Below the pieces are notes generated by a model, which was not told where the DNA came from, did no database searches, and was given only the letters and a program-made list of their open reading frames with translations. A stretch of DNA of 64,000 nt from Massilia phyllostachyos (lineage in GTDB: Bacteria > Pseudomonadota > Gammaproteobacteria > Burkholderiales > Burkholderiaceae_D): positions 310,001-374,000 of the forward strand of contig NZ_JAJNOC010000004.1 in assembly GCF_021044825.1 (NCBI RefSeq), in the 5' to 3' direction. Below, piece by piece: positions 50,611 to 62,568 of the stretch. Made by a program: the position numbers and the translations under genes. The first letter of the stretch is position 1. Every line of letters begins with the position of its first letter.

Positions 50611-51660
50611 GTGCGACCCGACATCACGCAAGCGCCCTTCGGCCAACTGCCGGACGGCAGCGCCATCACCCAATTCACGCTCGCCAACGCCAACGGCCTG
50701 GTGGCGAAGATCATCGACTTCGGCGGCGTCATCACCGAACTCCATGCGCCCGACCGCGCCGGCCTGCTCGCCGACGTCGTGCTCGGCTTCGACAGCCTGG
50801 AACCCTACCGCAGCGACAGCCCCTACTTCGGCGCCCTGATCGGCCGCTACGGCAACCGCATCGCCAAAGGCCGCTTCACACTCGACGGCCGGGAAATCCA
50901 GCTGCCGACCAACGACGGCAACAACCACCTGCACGGCGGCGCCCCCGGCTTCGACAAGGTCAAGTGGCAGGCCGCCATCGAGGGCGACAGCCTGCGCCTC
51001 TCCTACCGCAGCGTAGAGGGCGAGCAGGGCTATCCGGGCAACCTGGACGCCACCGTCACCTACACGCTCACCGACGACAACGAACTGGTGGTGCGCTTCC
51101 ACGCCGTCTGCGACCGCGCCACGCCCATCAACCTGACCCAGCACAGCTACTTCAACCTGGCCGGCGGCGGCGACATCCTCGGCCACCTGCTGCAGATCGA
51201 TGCCGACACCTTCACGGCCATCGATGCCGAGTCGATCCCGCTCGGTGAACTGGCGCCGGTGGCCGGCACCCCCTTCGACTTCCGCAGCCCGCGCCCGATC
51301 GGCAGCCGGATCGATGAAGACGACCAACAGCTGCGCAACGGCCAGGGCTACGACCACAACTTCGTGCTGAACAAACCGGCGCCCAAGGCCATGACCCGTG
51401 CGGCGCGCGTGGTCGACCCGGGTTCGGGCCGGGTGCTGGAACTGTTCACCGAAGAGCCGGGCGTGCAGTTCTACAGCGGGAACTTCCTCGACGGCTCGCT
51501 GGTGGGGAAGGGCGGCGCCTACCGGCACCGCACCGGCTTCTGCCTGGAACCGCAGCACTTCCCGGATTCGCCCAACCAGCCGCAGTTCCCGAACGTGATC
51601 CTGCGTCCGGGCGAGGAATACACCACCGAATCGCGCTTCCGCTTCTCGGTCGAAGCTTGA
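50611..51660 (+). CDS. galM: Aldose 1-epimerase (galactose mutarotase)
   Basis: A 349-residue enzyme that interconverts the anomers of galactose and other aldoses. Family features: IGRYGNRIAKGRF, the active-site histidine in NDGNNHLHGG, the second histidine in NLTQHSYFNL, and EEPGVQFYSGNF with the catalytic glutamate. Start is a GTG after GCGAGGAC. The SMP-30 gene begins within its TGA, so they form an operon for sugar or sugar-lactone metabolism. Confidence 0.92.
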   Translation: MRPDITQAPFGQLPDGSAITQFTLANANGLVAKIIDFGGVITELHAPDRAGLLADVVLGFDSLEPYRSDSPYFGALIGRYGNRIAKGRFTLDGREIQLPTNDGNNHLHGGAPGFDKVKWQAAIEGDSLRLSYRSVEGEQGYPGNLDATVTYTLTDDNELVVRFHAVCDRATPINLTQHSYFNLAGGGDILGHLLQIDADTFTAIDAESIPLGELAPVAGTPFDFRSPRPIGSRIDEDDQQLRNGQGYDHNFVLNKPAPKAMTRAARVVDPGSGRVLELFTEEPGVQFYSGNFLDGSLVGKGGAYRHRTGFCLEPQHFPDSPNQPQFPNVILRPGEEYTTESRFRFSVEA

Positions 51661-52538
51661 TGGACGCCTTCCTCGACGGCCGGCACGAGCTGGGCGAGTG
51701 CCTGCTGTGGTGCGAGCGCACCGGGCGCCTGGTGTGGACCGACATCCCGGCCGCCCGCCTGTGGGCGTGGCGGCCCGCCAGCGGCGAGACCCGCAGCTGG
51801 CCGATGCCGGAACGCCTGTGCTCCTTCGCCCTGACCGGCAGCGACGACCGCCTGCTGCTCGGCTTCGCCTCCGGCCTCGCTTTCTTCACCTTCTCGACCG
51901 GCGCCATCAAGCGCATCTGCGAGGTCGAGGCGCACCTTCCATCGACGCGCCTGAACGACGGCCGCTGCGACCGCCAGGGGCGTTTCGTGTTCGGCATGTT
52001 CAACCAGGACGACCCGAAACCGGCGCTGGGCGGCTTCTACCGCCTGAACCTCGACCTGTCGCTCGAGCGCCTGCCGATCGGCACGGCGGCGATCGCCAAC
52101 AGCATCTGTTTCAGCCCCGACGGGCGGCGCATGTACTTCGCCGACTCGGCCACGCGCGAGATCCGCCATGCGCCCTACAACCCCTGCAGCGGCGAGGTGG
52201 GCGAGCCGCGCACCTTCGTTGGGCGTGACGTGGCGCCGGGCGAGCCGGATGGGTCCTGCATCGATGCGCAAGGCTATCTGTGGAGCACGCGCTGGGGCGC
52301 GGGGCAGGTGATCCGGTTCGCGCCGGACGGCCGCATCGACCGCGTCGTGCAGCTCGACGCGCCGCAGCCGAGCTGCCCGGCCTTCGGCGGGCCGGGGCTG
52401 TCCACGCTGTACGTAACGACAGCGCATCAGGGCATGACGGTGAACGACCGCGCCGCGGCGCCGTTCTCGGGCGCTTTATTTCGCAAAGAGCTCGATGTGC
52501 GCGGCCTTCCCGAAGCCCGCTTCCTCAGCGCAGCGTAG
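51660..52538 (+). CDS. SMP-30/gluconolactonase-family lactonase
   Basis: A 292-residue six-bladed beta-propeller. It has the family N-terminal ligand glutamate (HELGECLLW), the RLNDGRCDRQGRFVFG motif with a metal asparagine, IANSICFSPDGRRMYFADS with a second asparagine and PDGSCIDAQGYLW with the third. Calcium or zinc-dependent lactone hydrolysis is expected, matching the sugar epimerase made just upstream (1-base overlap TGATG). The TAG stop is part of a dispersed repeat. Confidence 0.9.
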   Translation: MDAFLDGRHELGECLLWCERTGRLVWTDIPAARLWAWRPASGETRSWPMPERLCSFALTGSDDRLLLGFASGLAFFTFSTGAIKRICEVEAHLPSTRLNDGRCDRQGRFVFGMFNQDDPKPALGGFYRLNLDLSLERLPIGTAAIANSICFSPDGRRMYFADSATREIRHAPYNPCSGEVGEPRTFVGRDVAPGEPDGSCIDAQGYLWSTRWGAGQVIRFAPDGRIDRVVQLDAPQPSCPAFGGPGLSTLYVTTAHQGMTVNDRAAAPFSGALFRKELDVRGLPEARFLSAA

Positions 52539-52657
52539 GGTGGACCGGGGCGCGCAGCCGGGTTTCCCGTCCGCGCGTTCAACTCCCGCTTGAACAGAAG
52601 TATCGTCCACTTCTGAGCTGGTTGAACGCGCGGACGGCGAAGCCGTCCACCCTACAA
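52535..52657. repeat. TAGGGTGG element copy 3, long inverted repeat
   Basis: The left end GTAGGGTGGAC starts at 52535 and includes the SMP-30 stop TAG (52536-52538). Inner left arm CGTCCGCGCGTTCAAC (near 52568) is matched by GTTGAACGCGCGGACG (about 52621-52636), and the right end GTCCACCCTAC reaches 52655. In total about 120 bp fold back on themselves. Confidence 0.8.
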
Positions 52658-52689
52658 GGTCAAGCCGCCTGCCGCATAGGCAGTGTCGT

Positions 52690-52848
52690 CTACGTGGGCC
52701 CGATCGCAGCCAGCGGCCCGCTGGCCGGCATGAAGGCGGGCAGCAGCCAGCGCATACCGATGAACGAAGCGAGCGCGAGTCCTGCACTCAGCTGCCATGG
52801 AAGTTGGATCAGGCTCCGTTGCCCCTTCCTGCGTTTGCGACTACCCAT
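52690..52848 (-). CDS. Very short membrane protein, perhaps a truncated gene
   Basis: A 52-codon ORF with a good ribosome site (GGAGATGAG before the ATG at 52848). It begins GSRKRRKGQRSLIQLPW, then one hydrophobic helix (LSAGLALASFIGMRWLLPAFM). The layout, a basic start followed by a PW motif and membrane helix, resembles the N-terminal anchor of Mrr-type endonuclease proteins, but no nuclease part follows. It may be a stump of such a gene or a genuine small protein. Confidence 0.4.
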   Translation of the reverse strand: MGSRKRRKGQRSLIQLPWQLSAGLALASFIGMRWLLPAFMPASGPLAAIGPT

Positions 52849-53105
52849 CTCATCTCCAGATGTTGTTTTGTGGAAATATAGCCCAACCATTTGTTCCGGT
52901 GAAGGAGAAGTTGCCCAGGCCCCGCGCCTGATGCCGGCCGCATACAGCATGACATTCTGTCTACTCGACTGTAACGCGCGCGGCCTCAAGTGATTGACCG
53001 CTATAATTTCGCGATTACAAAAGTTAGCGGCGAGACAACAAAAGTCGGCGACAGGGTTCCCATGCCTGCGACCGGCGCCGTGCGGAATCGAACTGGGGCA
53101 TCCTG

Positions 53106-55838
<2,733 letters not shown>

Positions 55839-55890
55839 TTCGCCGGGACGCGGTTATCATTGGACGTTCACGTTCCATGAAAGGATCCGC

Positions 55891-56580
55891 ATGTCCTCCT
55901 ACGTCATCCAGGCGCCCGTCCAGCCATCGCTGGGCGTGGCCAATTCCGAGCAGCGCTTCCCGGTCCGCCGCGTGTTCTGCGTCGGCCGCAACTACGGCGC
56001 CCACGCGCGCGAGATGGGGAGCGACCCGAACCGCGAGCCGCCCTTCTTCTTCACCAAGCCGGCCGACGCCGTGGTGCCGGCCAGCGGCGCCGTGCCGTAT
56101 CCGCCCGCGACGCAAGACCTGCACCACGAGGTCGAGCTGGTGGTGGCGCTGGGCGCGGGCGGCGCGGACATCGACCCGGCCGACGCCCTCGGCCTGGTGT
56201 GGGGCTATGGCGTCGGCCTGGACCTGACCCGGCGCGACCTGCAGTCGGTCGCCAAGGACAGCGGCCGGCCCTGGGACATGGCCAAGGGCTTCGACGCGTC
56301 GGCGCCGTGCAGCGATCTCGTTCCCGCGGCGACGCTGGGGCACCCGCAGGATGCGCGCATCTGGCTCGAGGTGAATGGCGCGGTGAAGCAGGAGGGGAAC
56401 CTGAACGAGATGATCTGGTCGATTCCCGAGGTGATTGCGACCTTGTCGCGGCTGGTCACCCTGGCGCCGGGGGACCTGATTTACACCGGCACGCCGGCCG
56501 GCGTGGCGGCGCTGAAACCTGGCGACCAGCTGCGCGGCGGGGTGGAGGGAGTGGCGACGTTCGCACTGTCTATCGCGTAA
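55891..56580 (+). CDS. Fumarylacetoacetate hydrolase-family protein
   Basis: A 229-residue FAH-fold enzyme. It has FCVGRNYGAHAREMGS, FFFTKPADAVVP, HHEVELVVALG with the metal-binding glutamates, GLDLTRRDLQ and the SIPEVIATLSRLVTLAPGDLIYTGTPAGV stretch. Members of this length are acylpyruvate hydrolases or oxaloacetate decarboxylases (FAHD1-like) acting on C-C bonds beside keto groups. It converges with the UDG-like gene with an 11-bp overlap. Confidence 0.9.
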   Translation: MSSYVIQAPVQPSLGVANSEQRFPVRRVFCVGRNYGAHAREMGSDPNREPPFFFTKPADAVVPASGAVPYPPATQDLHHEVELVVALGAGGADIDPADALGLVWGYGVGLDLTRRDLQSVAKDSGRPWDMAKGFDASAPCSDLVPAATLGHPQDARIWLEVNGAVKQEGNLNEMIWSIPEVIATLSRLVTLAPGDLIYTGTPAGVAALKPGDQLRGGVEGVATFALSIA

Positions 56581-57367
56581 ACAACTGCCCCATTTGCGCC
56601 AGCAGCGCGGCGCGCGCCGCATCGATCTGCGCGCCGTTGGTCTTCGCCGACAGCGCGCTTCGTTCTTTCTTCCCCAAGAAGTACGCCACCCGCTCCGCAT
56701 TCGCCCCCGACGGATGCGGCAAGCCATGCAAAATCCGCTCGCGCCGGATCACCCCTTCCTCCGCCAGCCAGTCCAGTCCCAGGCTCACGCTCGCCCCCAT
56801 CGGGATATACAAGGCATTCGGCAGCTGCCTGGCCTCGTGCGCAAAATAGCGCAGCACCTGCTCGCGCAGGAACGCATGCCTGGTCATCGGCGGCGAGCCG
56901 CTGTAGTTCTTGTCGTCGACGAAAATCGGATGACGCAGGATCCCGCTCACCTGCACCAGGCCCGCATCCGCATCGAACAAGGTGGCGCAGCTGGCGATGC
57001 CGAGCCAGTGCTGCACCCCGATCGCATCGAGCAGGGCCACGAAGTTGGGCCGGATCGCGCCGCTGAAGGCGCCCGCCAGGCGCGCCGCATGCAGGACGGC
57101 GTCGTCGTCGCTGCCCGCCGCCAACTGGCGCTGCGCCTCGCGCATCGCGTTCTTCCACTGCGCGAAGCCGGGCGTGATCCCGACCACCACCACGCGGGCG
57201 TGTTCGTGGACCGATTCGAAGGGAATGTAGTGCGCGCTGTAGCGCCCTTCGCGGCCGAGCAGGAAGGCCGGCGGAATCTGGTGCGGGGTGGCGACGGCGG
57301 CCAGGTCGAGGCTGCGGATCGTCTCGCGGTAGCGGTTGAACAGCACGTCCGGCATCGGGTGTCTCAT
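56570..57367 (-). CDS. Uracil-DNA glycosylase-fold protein of unknown activity
   Basis: About 265 residues. VVVVGITPGFAQW resembles the first UDG-superfamily motif (GxxPG), followed by RPNFVALLDAIGV and a C-terminal HGLPHPSGAN corresponding to motif 2 (HPSP/G). The fold assignment rests on these motifs. Start is 57367 or 57355 and cannot be settled, since no strong ribosome site exists. It may be a DNA repair enzyme or a diverged nucleoside-binding protein. Confidence 0.65.
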   Translation of the reverse strand: MRHPMPDVLFNRYRETIRSLDLAAVATPHQIPPAFLLGREGRYSAHYIPFESVHEHARVVVVGITPGFAQWKNAMREAQRQLAAGSDDDAVLHAARLAGAFSGAIRPNFVALLDAIGVQHWLGIASCATLFDADAGLVQVSGILRHPIFVDDKNYSGSPPMTRHAFLREQVLRYFAHEARQLPNALYIPMGASVSLGLDWLAEEGVIRRERILHGLPHPSGANAERVAYFLGKKERSALSAKTNGAQIDAARAALLAQMGQLFTR

Positions 57368-57455
57368 CGTGGATGAAAGCGCCATGGTAGCGCGCGCGGC
57401 GGTCTCCTGTGCGGACGCGAAAACTGGTACGCTGTCCGGACAAGGGGAGAATGCC

Positions 57456-58313
57456 ATGTCCGAAGTGGCTTTGATCACGGTGCACGGGATGGGGGAAACC
57501 CCGGAAGACTATGCCGACGCGTTGATGGCGCGCCTGCGCGGCCTGCTGGGCGCGACCGCCGGGAAGGTGGCGATGCGCTCGGCCTACTACCAGAAGATCC
57601 TGCAGGATAACGAGAACGAGGTCTGGCGCCGGATGCAGGGCAGGGCGCCGCTGCGCTACGCCGACCTGCGCAAGTTCGTGCTCTACGGTTTTGGCGACGC
57701 CGCCGGGCTGGAAAACCGCAAGGAAATGCCCGGCTCGGTCTACGAAGAGGCGCAGGGCGAGATCGCCAGGGCGCTGCTGTCGGCGCATGCGGCGCGGCCC
57801 GGTTCCCCGGTGGTGTTCGTGGCGCAGTCGCTCGGCTGCCAGCTGCTGTCGAGCTACATCTACGACGCCCAGAAGGCGGCCAGTGGCAAGCCGGTCGGCG
57901 CCGGCATCTGGCGCAATATCGACGCCTGGGCCGCGGCCCACTTCACGCGTCCGCTGACGGCGAGCGAAAAGCGCTACCTGGCGGCCGGCACCTGCGCCGG
58001 CCTGGTGACGACCGGCTGCAACATCCCGATTTTCGTGGCCGCGCACAAGGAGATGCACATCATCCCGATCGCGCCGCCCACGCCGCTGTTCAAGTGGATC
58101 AACTTCTACGACCCCGACGACGTGCTGGGCTGGCCGCTGCAGCCGCTGTCGAACGGCTACCGCGCCCTGGTCGAGGACCGCGCCATCAACGCCAGCGGCG
58201 GCGTCGGCAGCCTGCTGCTGCGCAGCTGGAATCCCTTCTCCCACAACAGCTACTGGGACGATGCGGCGGTGGTCGAGGCCATCGCCGCCATGCTGCGGCG
58301 CCTGGCCGCATAG
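57456..58313 (+). CDS. Alpha/beta-hydrolase-like protein with altered nucleophile elbow
   Basis: A 285-residue protein. It starts VALITVHGMGETPEDYADAL, typical for the oxyanion part of alpha/beta hydrolases, and has VVFVAQSLGCQLLSSYI, where the normal GxSxG is AxSxG. A histidine near the C-terminus (FSHNSYWDD) could complete the triad. GGGGAGA precedes the ATG. It is divergent from the UDG-like gene. Substrate unknown; an esterase role is plausible. Confidence 0.75.
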   Translation: MSEVALITVHGMGETPEDYADALMARLRGLLGATAGKVAMRSAYYQKILQDNENEVWRRMQGRAPLRYADLRKFVLYGFGDAAGLENRKEMPGSVYEEAQGEIARALLSAHAARPGSPVVFVAQSLGCQLLSSYIYDAQKAASGKPVGAGIWRNIDAWAAAHFTRPLTASEKRYLAAGTCAGLVTTGCNIPIFVAAHKEMHIIPIAPPTPLFKWINFYDPDDVLGWPLQPLSNGYRALVEDRAINASGGVGSLLLRSWNPFSHNSYWDDAAVVEAIAAMLRRLAA

Positions 58314-58317
58314 GACG

Positions 58318-59349
58318 TCAGGCGAGCTTCAAGGTGAACAGCGGCCGGATATCGCCCGCCACCGTGCCGCGCGCATTGCGGATCGGCGGCTGGCGATAGC
58401 GCTCGATCACGCCCAGCCTCTCATCATCGATCCCTTTCAGCAGGCCGAGCTGGTCGAGGGTCGCATGCACGGCCGGATGCAGCGCGCGGCTGTTGCCGTC
58501 GGCGATCTTGATGGCGACGCCGATGCCGGCCGAGCGCACGCCGATCGCCTGCACCGCGTCGGCGCCGATCTTCGCCACCCAGTCGCCGTCGCCCGCCGTC
58601 ATCCAGTGCAGGTCGGTGCGTTCGGTGCCCGAGACCAGGTCCGGGCGGCCGGTCATCGCATCGAGCAGCATGCCCATGGCGCCGCCCAGCACGGGGTCGG
58701 CGCTGCCCTGGCCCAGGCGCGCGTACAGATGCGCGAGCTTCGACAGCGGCATCGCGTAGTTCGGGGCCGAGCAGCCGTCGATCCCGGTCGGCATGCTGTC
58801 CGCCGGCATGCCCACGGTCTCGGCCAGGGTCGAACGGATCGCCTGCTGCAAGGGGTGCCCGCGCTCGACGTAGCCGGCGGTCGGCGCGCCATGCAGGCGG
58901 CACCAGGCCAGGAAGCCGCTGTGCTTGCCCGAGCAGTTGTGGTGCAGCGGCGTGAAGCGCGCTTCGTTCGGCACCTGCTGGCCGGTGAACTCGTAGAACA
59001 GCGGGGTGGCGCAGCCGCATTCGAGGTGGCCGGGGTCAAGGCCGATCTTGTCCAGGATCGAGGACACGCCCGCCAGGTGCTTGTCCTCGCCCGAGTGGCT
59101 GGCGCACAGCAGCGCCAGCTCGTCGCGCGACAAGCCATAGCGCGCCGGACCGTCGGACAGCAGGAAGGGCAGGGCCTGGAAGGGCTTCAGTGCCGAACGC
59201 GTGAACGTCGGGTAGTGCGGATCGCCCGCGCTGTAAAGAAGGCGGCCGTGGACGTCGACGACGGCGACCGAGCCAGCGTGCACGTTCTCGACCACCTTGC
59301 CGGTGTCGGGATAGCCGCGCGTGGTGGCGACGAGAGGGATGGCTTGCAT
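58318..59349 (-). CDS. L-asparaginase II-type (Rhizobium etli AnsA-like) amidohydrolase
   Basis: A 343-residue cytoplasmic enzyme of the serine-beta-lactamase-like asparaginase class. Motifs: TFTRSALKPFQALP (SxxK), CASHSGEDKHL, HHNCSGKHSGFL and GIDGCSAPNYAMPL. The class hydrolyses asparagine to aspartate and ammonia and is unrelated to E. coli AnsB. ATG 59349 fits the family length. It converges on the alpha/beta-hydrolase gene with a four-base gap. Confidence 0.9.
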   Translation of the reverse strand: MQAIPLVATTRGYPDTGKVVENVHAGSVAVVDVHGRLLYSAGDPHYPTFTRSALKPFQALPFLLSDGPARYGLSRDELALLCASHSGEDKHLAGVSSILDKIGLDPGHLECGCATPLFYEFTGQQVPNEARFTPLHHNCSGKHSGFLAWCRLHGAPTAGYVERGHPLQQAIRSTLAETVGMPADSMPTGIDGCSAPNYAMPLSKLAHLYARLGQGSADPVLGGAMGMLLDAMTGRPDLVSGTERTDLHWMTAGDGDWVAKIGADAVQAIGVRSAGIGVAIKIADGNSRALHPAVHATLDQLGLLKGIDDERLGVIERYRQPPIRNARGTVAGDIRPLFTLKLA

Positions 59350-59581
59350 GGGACGCTTCGCGGATGGGAAAGCCCTACTGTAGCCACTTATCGAAGCGGC
59401 CGACGCACGCGTATGCACCTCCCGTCCAGCACGGGAAATCCACCGTTCGTCGTGCAAGACCGGCACTTCGGCACATGGCGCTTGTTGCCAGCTCGCACCT
59501 GGCTAGACTCCCTACATCGCCAGACCACGCACACGACGCTGGCGATTCCGAAACCTCAGTCACCCGAAAGGAATCACCATC

Positions 59582-59977
59582 ATGCGCACCAAACTCCTGA
59601 TCGCATCCGCCATCGCACTCATGTCTCTCAATGCCAGCGCCGACGACAGTGGCGCCGCCACCGTCACCTACGACGCCGGCGCCGGCCGCGTCAACGTGGT
59701 CGGCGCCCAGCCGACGCACAAGCCGCTCGCGGCGATGACCTATACCGGCGTGCAGGGCGTCTATGTGCTCGACGACGGCCGCCGTCTGCGCGTGACCGGC
59801 AAGTCGGCCGGCAAGGCGCGCACGCTGTACGCCGACCTCGGCGACGGTCCGGTCGAGATGGTGCAGGTCGGCCACGGCCGCTTCGTCGGCGCCGAGCGCG
59901 GCCTGGGGCTCAGCTTCGAGGACTACGTCGGCGCGCACCCGTCCACGGTGCAGGTGACCTCCGCGCCGCAGGGCTGA
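59582..59977 (+). CDS. Small exported protein of unknown function
   Basis: A 131-residue protein with a signal peptide (1-20, ending ASA) and a mainly beta C-terminal part (GVYVLDDGRRLRVTGKSAGKARTLYADLG). It is probably periplasmic. AAAGGAAT stands before the ATG. No family recognised; the GVYxLDDGRxLxV pattern recurs in short exported proteins of related bacteria. Confidence 0.7.
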   Translation: MRTKLLIASAIALMSLNASADDSGAATVTYDAGAGRVNVVGAQPTHKPLAAMTYTGVQGVYVLDDGRRLRVTGKSAGKARTLYADLGDGPVEMVQVGHGRFVGAERGLGLSFEDYVGAHPSTVQVTSAPQG

Positions 59978-59984
59978 TGGCGCC

Positions 59985-60851
59985 TCAGGCCAGGGCCGCG
60001 CCGAAGAGTCCGGCCTGGTAATCCTGGATGGCCTGCGCGATCTCCTCGCGCGTGGTCATCACGAAGGGGCCATGCGCCACCACCGGTTCGCGGATCGGTT
60101 CCGCATGGCCGAACACCACGAAGGTATCGTGCTCGGCGCGCAGCTCGACCGCGCCGCCGTTGTCGTCCAGTTCCACCAGATGCATGGCGGTGATCTGGTC
60201 GTCGTGCGAGCCCACCTGGAGCAGCCCGCGCACCACGTACAGGAACACGCTGCGGCTCTCCAGGCCTTCGAAGCGGATCTTGCCGCCGGCGCGCATGCGC
60301 ACGGTGCTCATGAAGACTCCCGTCAGCGACCGCACCGGCCCGGTGCCGCCTTCGTACTCGCCCGCGATCAGGTCCAGCGACACCTTGCCGCCGTCCAGCT
60401 CCAGCGTCGGAATGTCGGCGCGCTGCAGGCCGGTGTAGGCCGGCTCGCTCATCTTCAGGCGCGAAGGCAGGTTGATCCACAGCTGCAGGATCTCGACCGG
60501 CCCGCCGGTCTCGAGGAAGGCGCGCGGCGACACCTCCGCATGCACGATGCCACGCCCCGCCGTCATCCACTGGATGCCGCCGGCGGCGATGATGCTTTCG
60601 TGGCCGGCGTTGTCGCGGTGCGCCAGCTCGCCCTCGAGGATGAAGGTGACGGTCTCGAAGCCGCGGTGCGGATGCGGGCCGAAGGGCAGGCCGCGGTTAT
60701 GCGGCGGATAGGTCTGCGGGCCGTGGTGGTTGAGGAACAGGAAGGGGTCGAGCTGCTCAATGTGCGGGCCGGGCAGGGGCCGCTGCGTGATCAGGTCGCC
60801 GATGTCGTCGCGCATCGCGGGATGCAGCCGGTGGACGCTTCTGTCGGTCAT
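59985..60851 (-). CDS. Pirin-family protein
   Basis: A 288-residue bicupin protein. The N-terminal cupin has the metal-binding set PHPHRGFETVTFILEGELAHRDN (two histidines), followed by IQWMTAGRGIVHAEV with a further histidine and glutamate. Pirins bind iron and some are quercetinases or transcription cofactors. Length is normal. ATG 60851 has GGAGCACCCC upstream. Confidence 0.9.
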   Translation of the reverse strand: MTDRSVHRLHPAMRDDIGDLITQRPLPGPHIEQLDPFLFLNHHGPQTYPPHNRGLPFGPHPHRGFETVTFILEGELAHRDNAGHESIIAAGGIQWMTAGRGIVHAEVSPRAFLETGGPVEILQLWINLPSRLKMSEPAYTGLQRADIPTLELDGGKVSLDLIAGEYEGGTGPVRSLTGVFMSTVRMRAGGKIRFEGLESRSVFLYVVRGLLQVGSHDDQITAMHLVELDDNGGAVELRAEHDTFVVFGHAEPIREPVVAHGPFVMTTREEIAQAIQDYQAGLFGAALA

Positions 60852-60969
60852 GTTGGGGTGCTCCAAAAGTGGGTTCGATTGACGCCTACGATACCGCGAT
60901 TGCCCGCCTGCCGGGCGCACGCCCCTGTGCTATTCTTGTTGCGCTTTTGCAAACTGGAGACGGCCACCC

Positions 60970-62514
60970 ATGATTCGGAACACCCTGCTTGCCAGCCTGC
61001 TGCTGGCCACCTTCGCCGGCGCCGCGCCGGAACTCGTCCACGCCGCCACGCCGGCCGCCGTGCGCGGCACCCCGCCGGGCGACGTCGCCGTCACCACCGC
61101 CAAGTACGCGGTCACGACCTACCGCAAGGACATCGTCGACACCCTGGCCAAGCTGGTCAGCTTCAACACGGTGGCCGACCCGAACGTCCCGTCCGACAAG
61201 AACCCGGTCCACATCGCCTTCAAGGCAGCCCTCAAGGCGGAAGCCGAGCGCCTGGGCCTGGACTTCACCGACCATGGCTGGACGGTCGTCGTCGGCCTGG
61301 GCAAGAGCGAGGACCGCGTCGGCGTGATCACCCACGGCGACGTGCAGCCGGTCGACCCGAGCAAGTGGAAGAAGTCGCCCTTCATCCTGGACCGCACCAG
61401 CGAGCCGGGCAAGCTGCTGGCGCGCGGCGCCGAGGACGACAAGGGCCCGATCGCCACCGCCCTGTATGCGATGAAGTCGATCCGCGACCAGAAGGTGCCG
61501 CTGTCCAAGCGCATCGAGCTGTACGTGTACATGGGCGAGGAATCGGACTGGCAGCCGTTGGTCGAATTCCTGAAAACCCACCAGCCGCCGCAGATGAACA
61601 TCACGCTCGACGCCGAGTACCCGGCGGTGACGGCGGAAAAGGGCTACGGCGTGGTCGCCGTGACCGTGCCGAAGGCCGGCGCCGTGGCGCCGCCGGCGGG
61701 CGAGCCGCACGTGGCGGCCTTTGCCGGCGGCTTCTTCGGCAGCCAGATCCCGGAAGACGCCAGCGCCACCATCGCGAATGCGAGCCCGGAACTGGAAAAG
61801 CAGATCCGCGCGCGCGGCGCCAGGCAGGAAGGCATGCAGTACACCTTCGGCTGGGAAGGCGGCAACCTGAACATCAAGGCCAAGGGCGTGTCGGCCCACT
61901 CGTCGAAACCGGAAGACGGCGTCAACGCGATCAGCATGCTGGCCGATGCGCTGGCCGTGCGCCCCTGGGCCAACACCACCGCCGGCGGCGTGGTGAACTA
62001 CCTGAACGAGATGGTCGGCACCGGCATCTACGGCGAGAAGTTCGGCAACATCGCCTACCGCGACAGCTTCATGGGCCCGATGACCTTCGCGCCCACCGTG
62101 ATCAAGCAGCGTGACGATGGCATCGAGGTCTCCATCAACATGCGCCGCCCGCAGGGCAAGACGATCGCCCAGCTGACCGACGAGGTGAACGCCGCGCTGG
62201 CCCAGTGGCAGAGCCGCCAGGTTCCGCTGGCGAACGTCACGGTGCGCATCAGCGACCCCTGGCTGCAGAAGAATGCGCCGCAGCTGCCGACCCTGATGGG
62301 CGTGTTCTCGTACTTCACCGGCATGAAGGACCCGCAACCGGTCTCGGTCGGCGGCGGCACCAACTCGCGCCTGTTCCCGAGCGCGGTCAGTTTCGGTCCG
62401 GCGATGCCGGGCAAGGTCTACACCGGCCATTCGGAGCACGAGTTCATGACCGAGAAGCAGTTGCTGCTGAACCTGCAGATGTACACGGCGGTGCTGGTGG
62501 AGCTCGCCAAATAA
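60970..62514 (+). CDS. Exported M20-family dipeptidase
   Basis: A 514-residue metallopeptidase with signal peptide 1-25 ending VHA. M20 zinc motifs are VGVITHGDVQPVDP, ARGAEDDKGPIATA (bridging aspartate) and YMGEESDWQPL (catalytic glutamates); VGGGTNSRLFPSAVSFGP and GHSEHEFM hold the last ligands. The pattern is that of PepV-like dipeptidases with a lid insert. Role: cleaving peptides in the periplasm. It ends at a clear terminator. Confidence 0.93.
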   Translation: MIRNTLLASLLLATFAGAAPELVHAATPAAVRGTPPGDVAVTTAKYAVTTYRKDIVDTLAKLVSFNTVADPNVPSDKNPVHIAFKAALKAEAERLGLDFTDHGWTVVVGLGKSEDRVGVITHGDVQPVDPSKWKKSPFILDRTSEPGKLLARGAEDDKGPIATALYAMKSIRDQKVPLSKRIELYVYMGEESDWQPLVEFLKTHQPPQMNITLDAEYPAVTAEKGYGVVAVTVPKAGAVAPPAGEPHVAAFAGGFFGSQIPEDASATIANASPELEKQIRARGARQEGMQYTFGWEGGNLNIKAKGVSAHSSKPEDGVNAISMLADALAVRPWANTTAGGVVNYLNEMVGTGIYGEKFGNIAYRDSFMGPMTFAPTVIKQRDDGIEVSINMRRPQGKTIAQLTDEVNAALAQWQSRQVPLANVTVRISDPWLQKNAPQLPTLMGVFSYFTGMKDPQPVSVGGGTNSRLFPSAVSFGPAMPGKVYTGHSEHEFMTEKQLLLNLQMYTAVLVELAK

Positions 62515-62537
62515 ATCTGGATGACATCGGCATTCGC

Positions 62538-62568
62538 AAAGCCCCGGCACTGACCGGGGCTTTGTTTT
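62538..62568 (+). terminator. Terminator of the M20 dipeptidase gene
   Basis: AAAGCCCCGG (62538-62547) pairs perfectly with CCGGGGCTTT (62554-62563) and is followed by GTTTTT. Confidence 0.9.
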
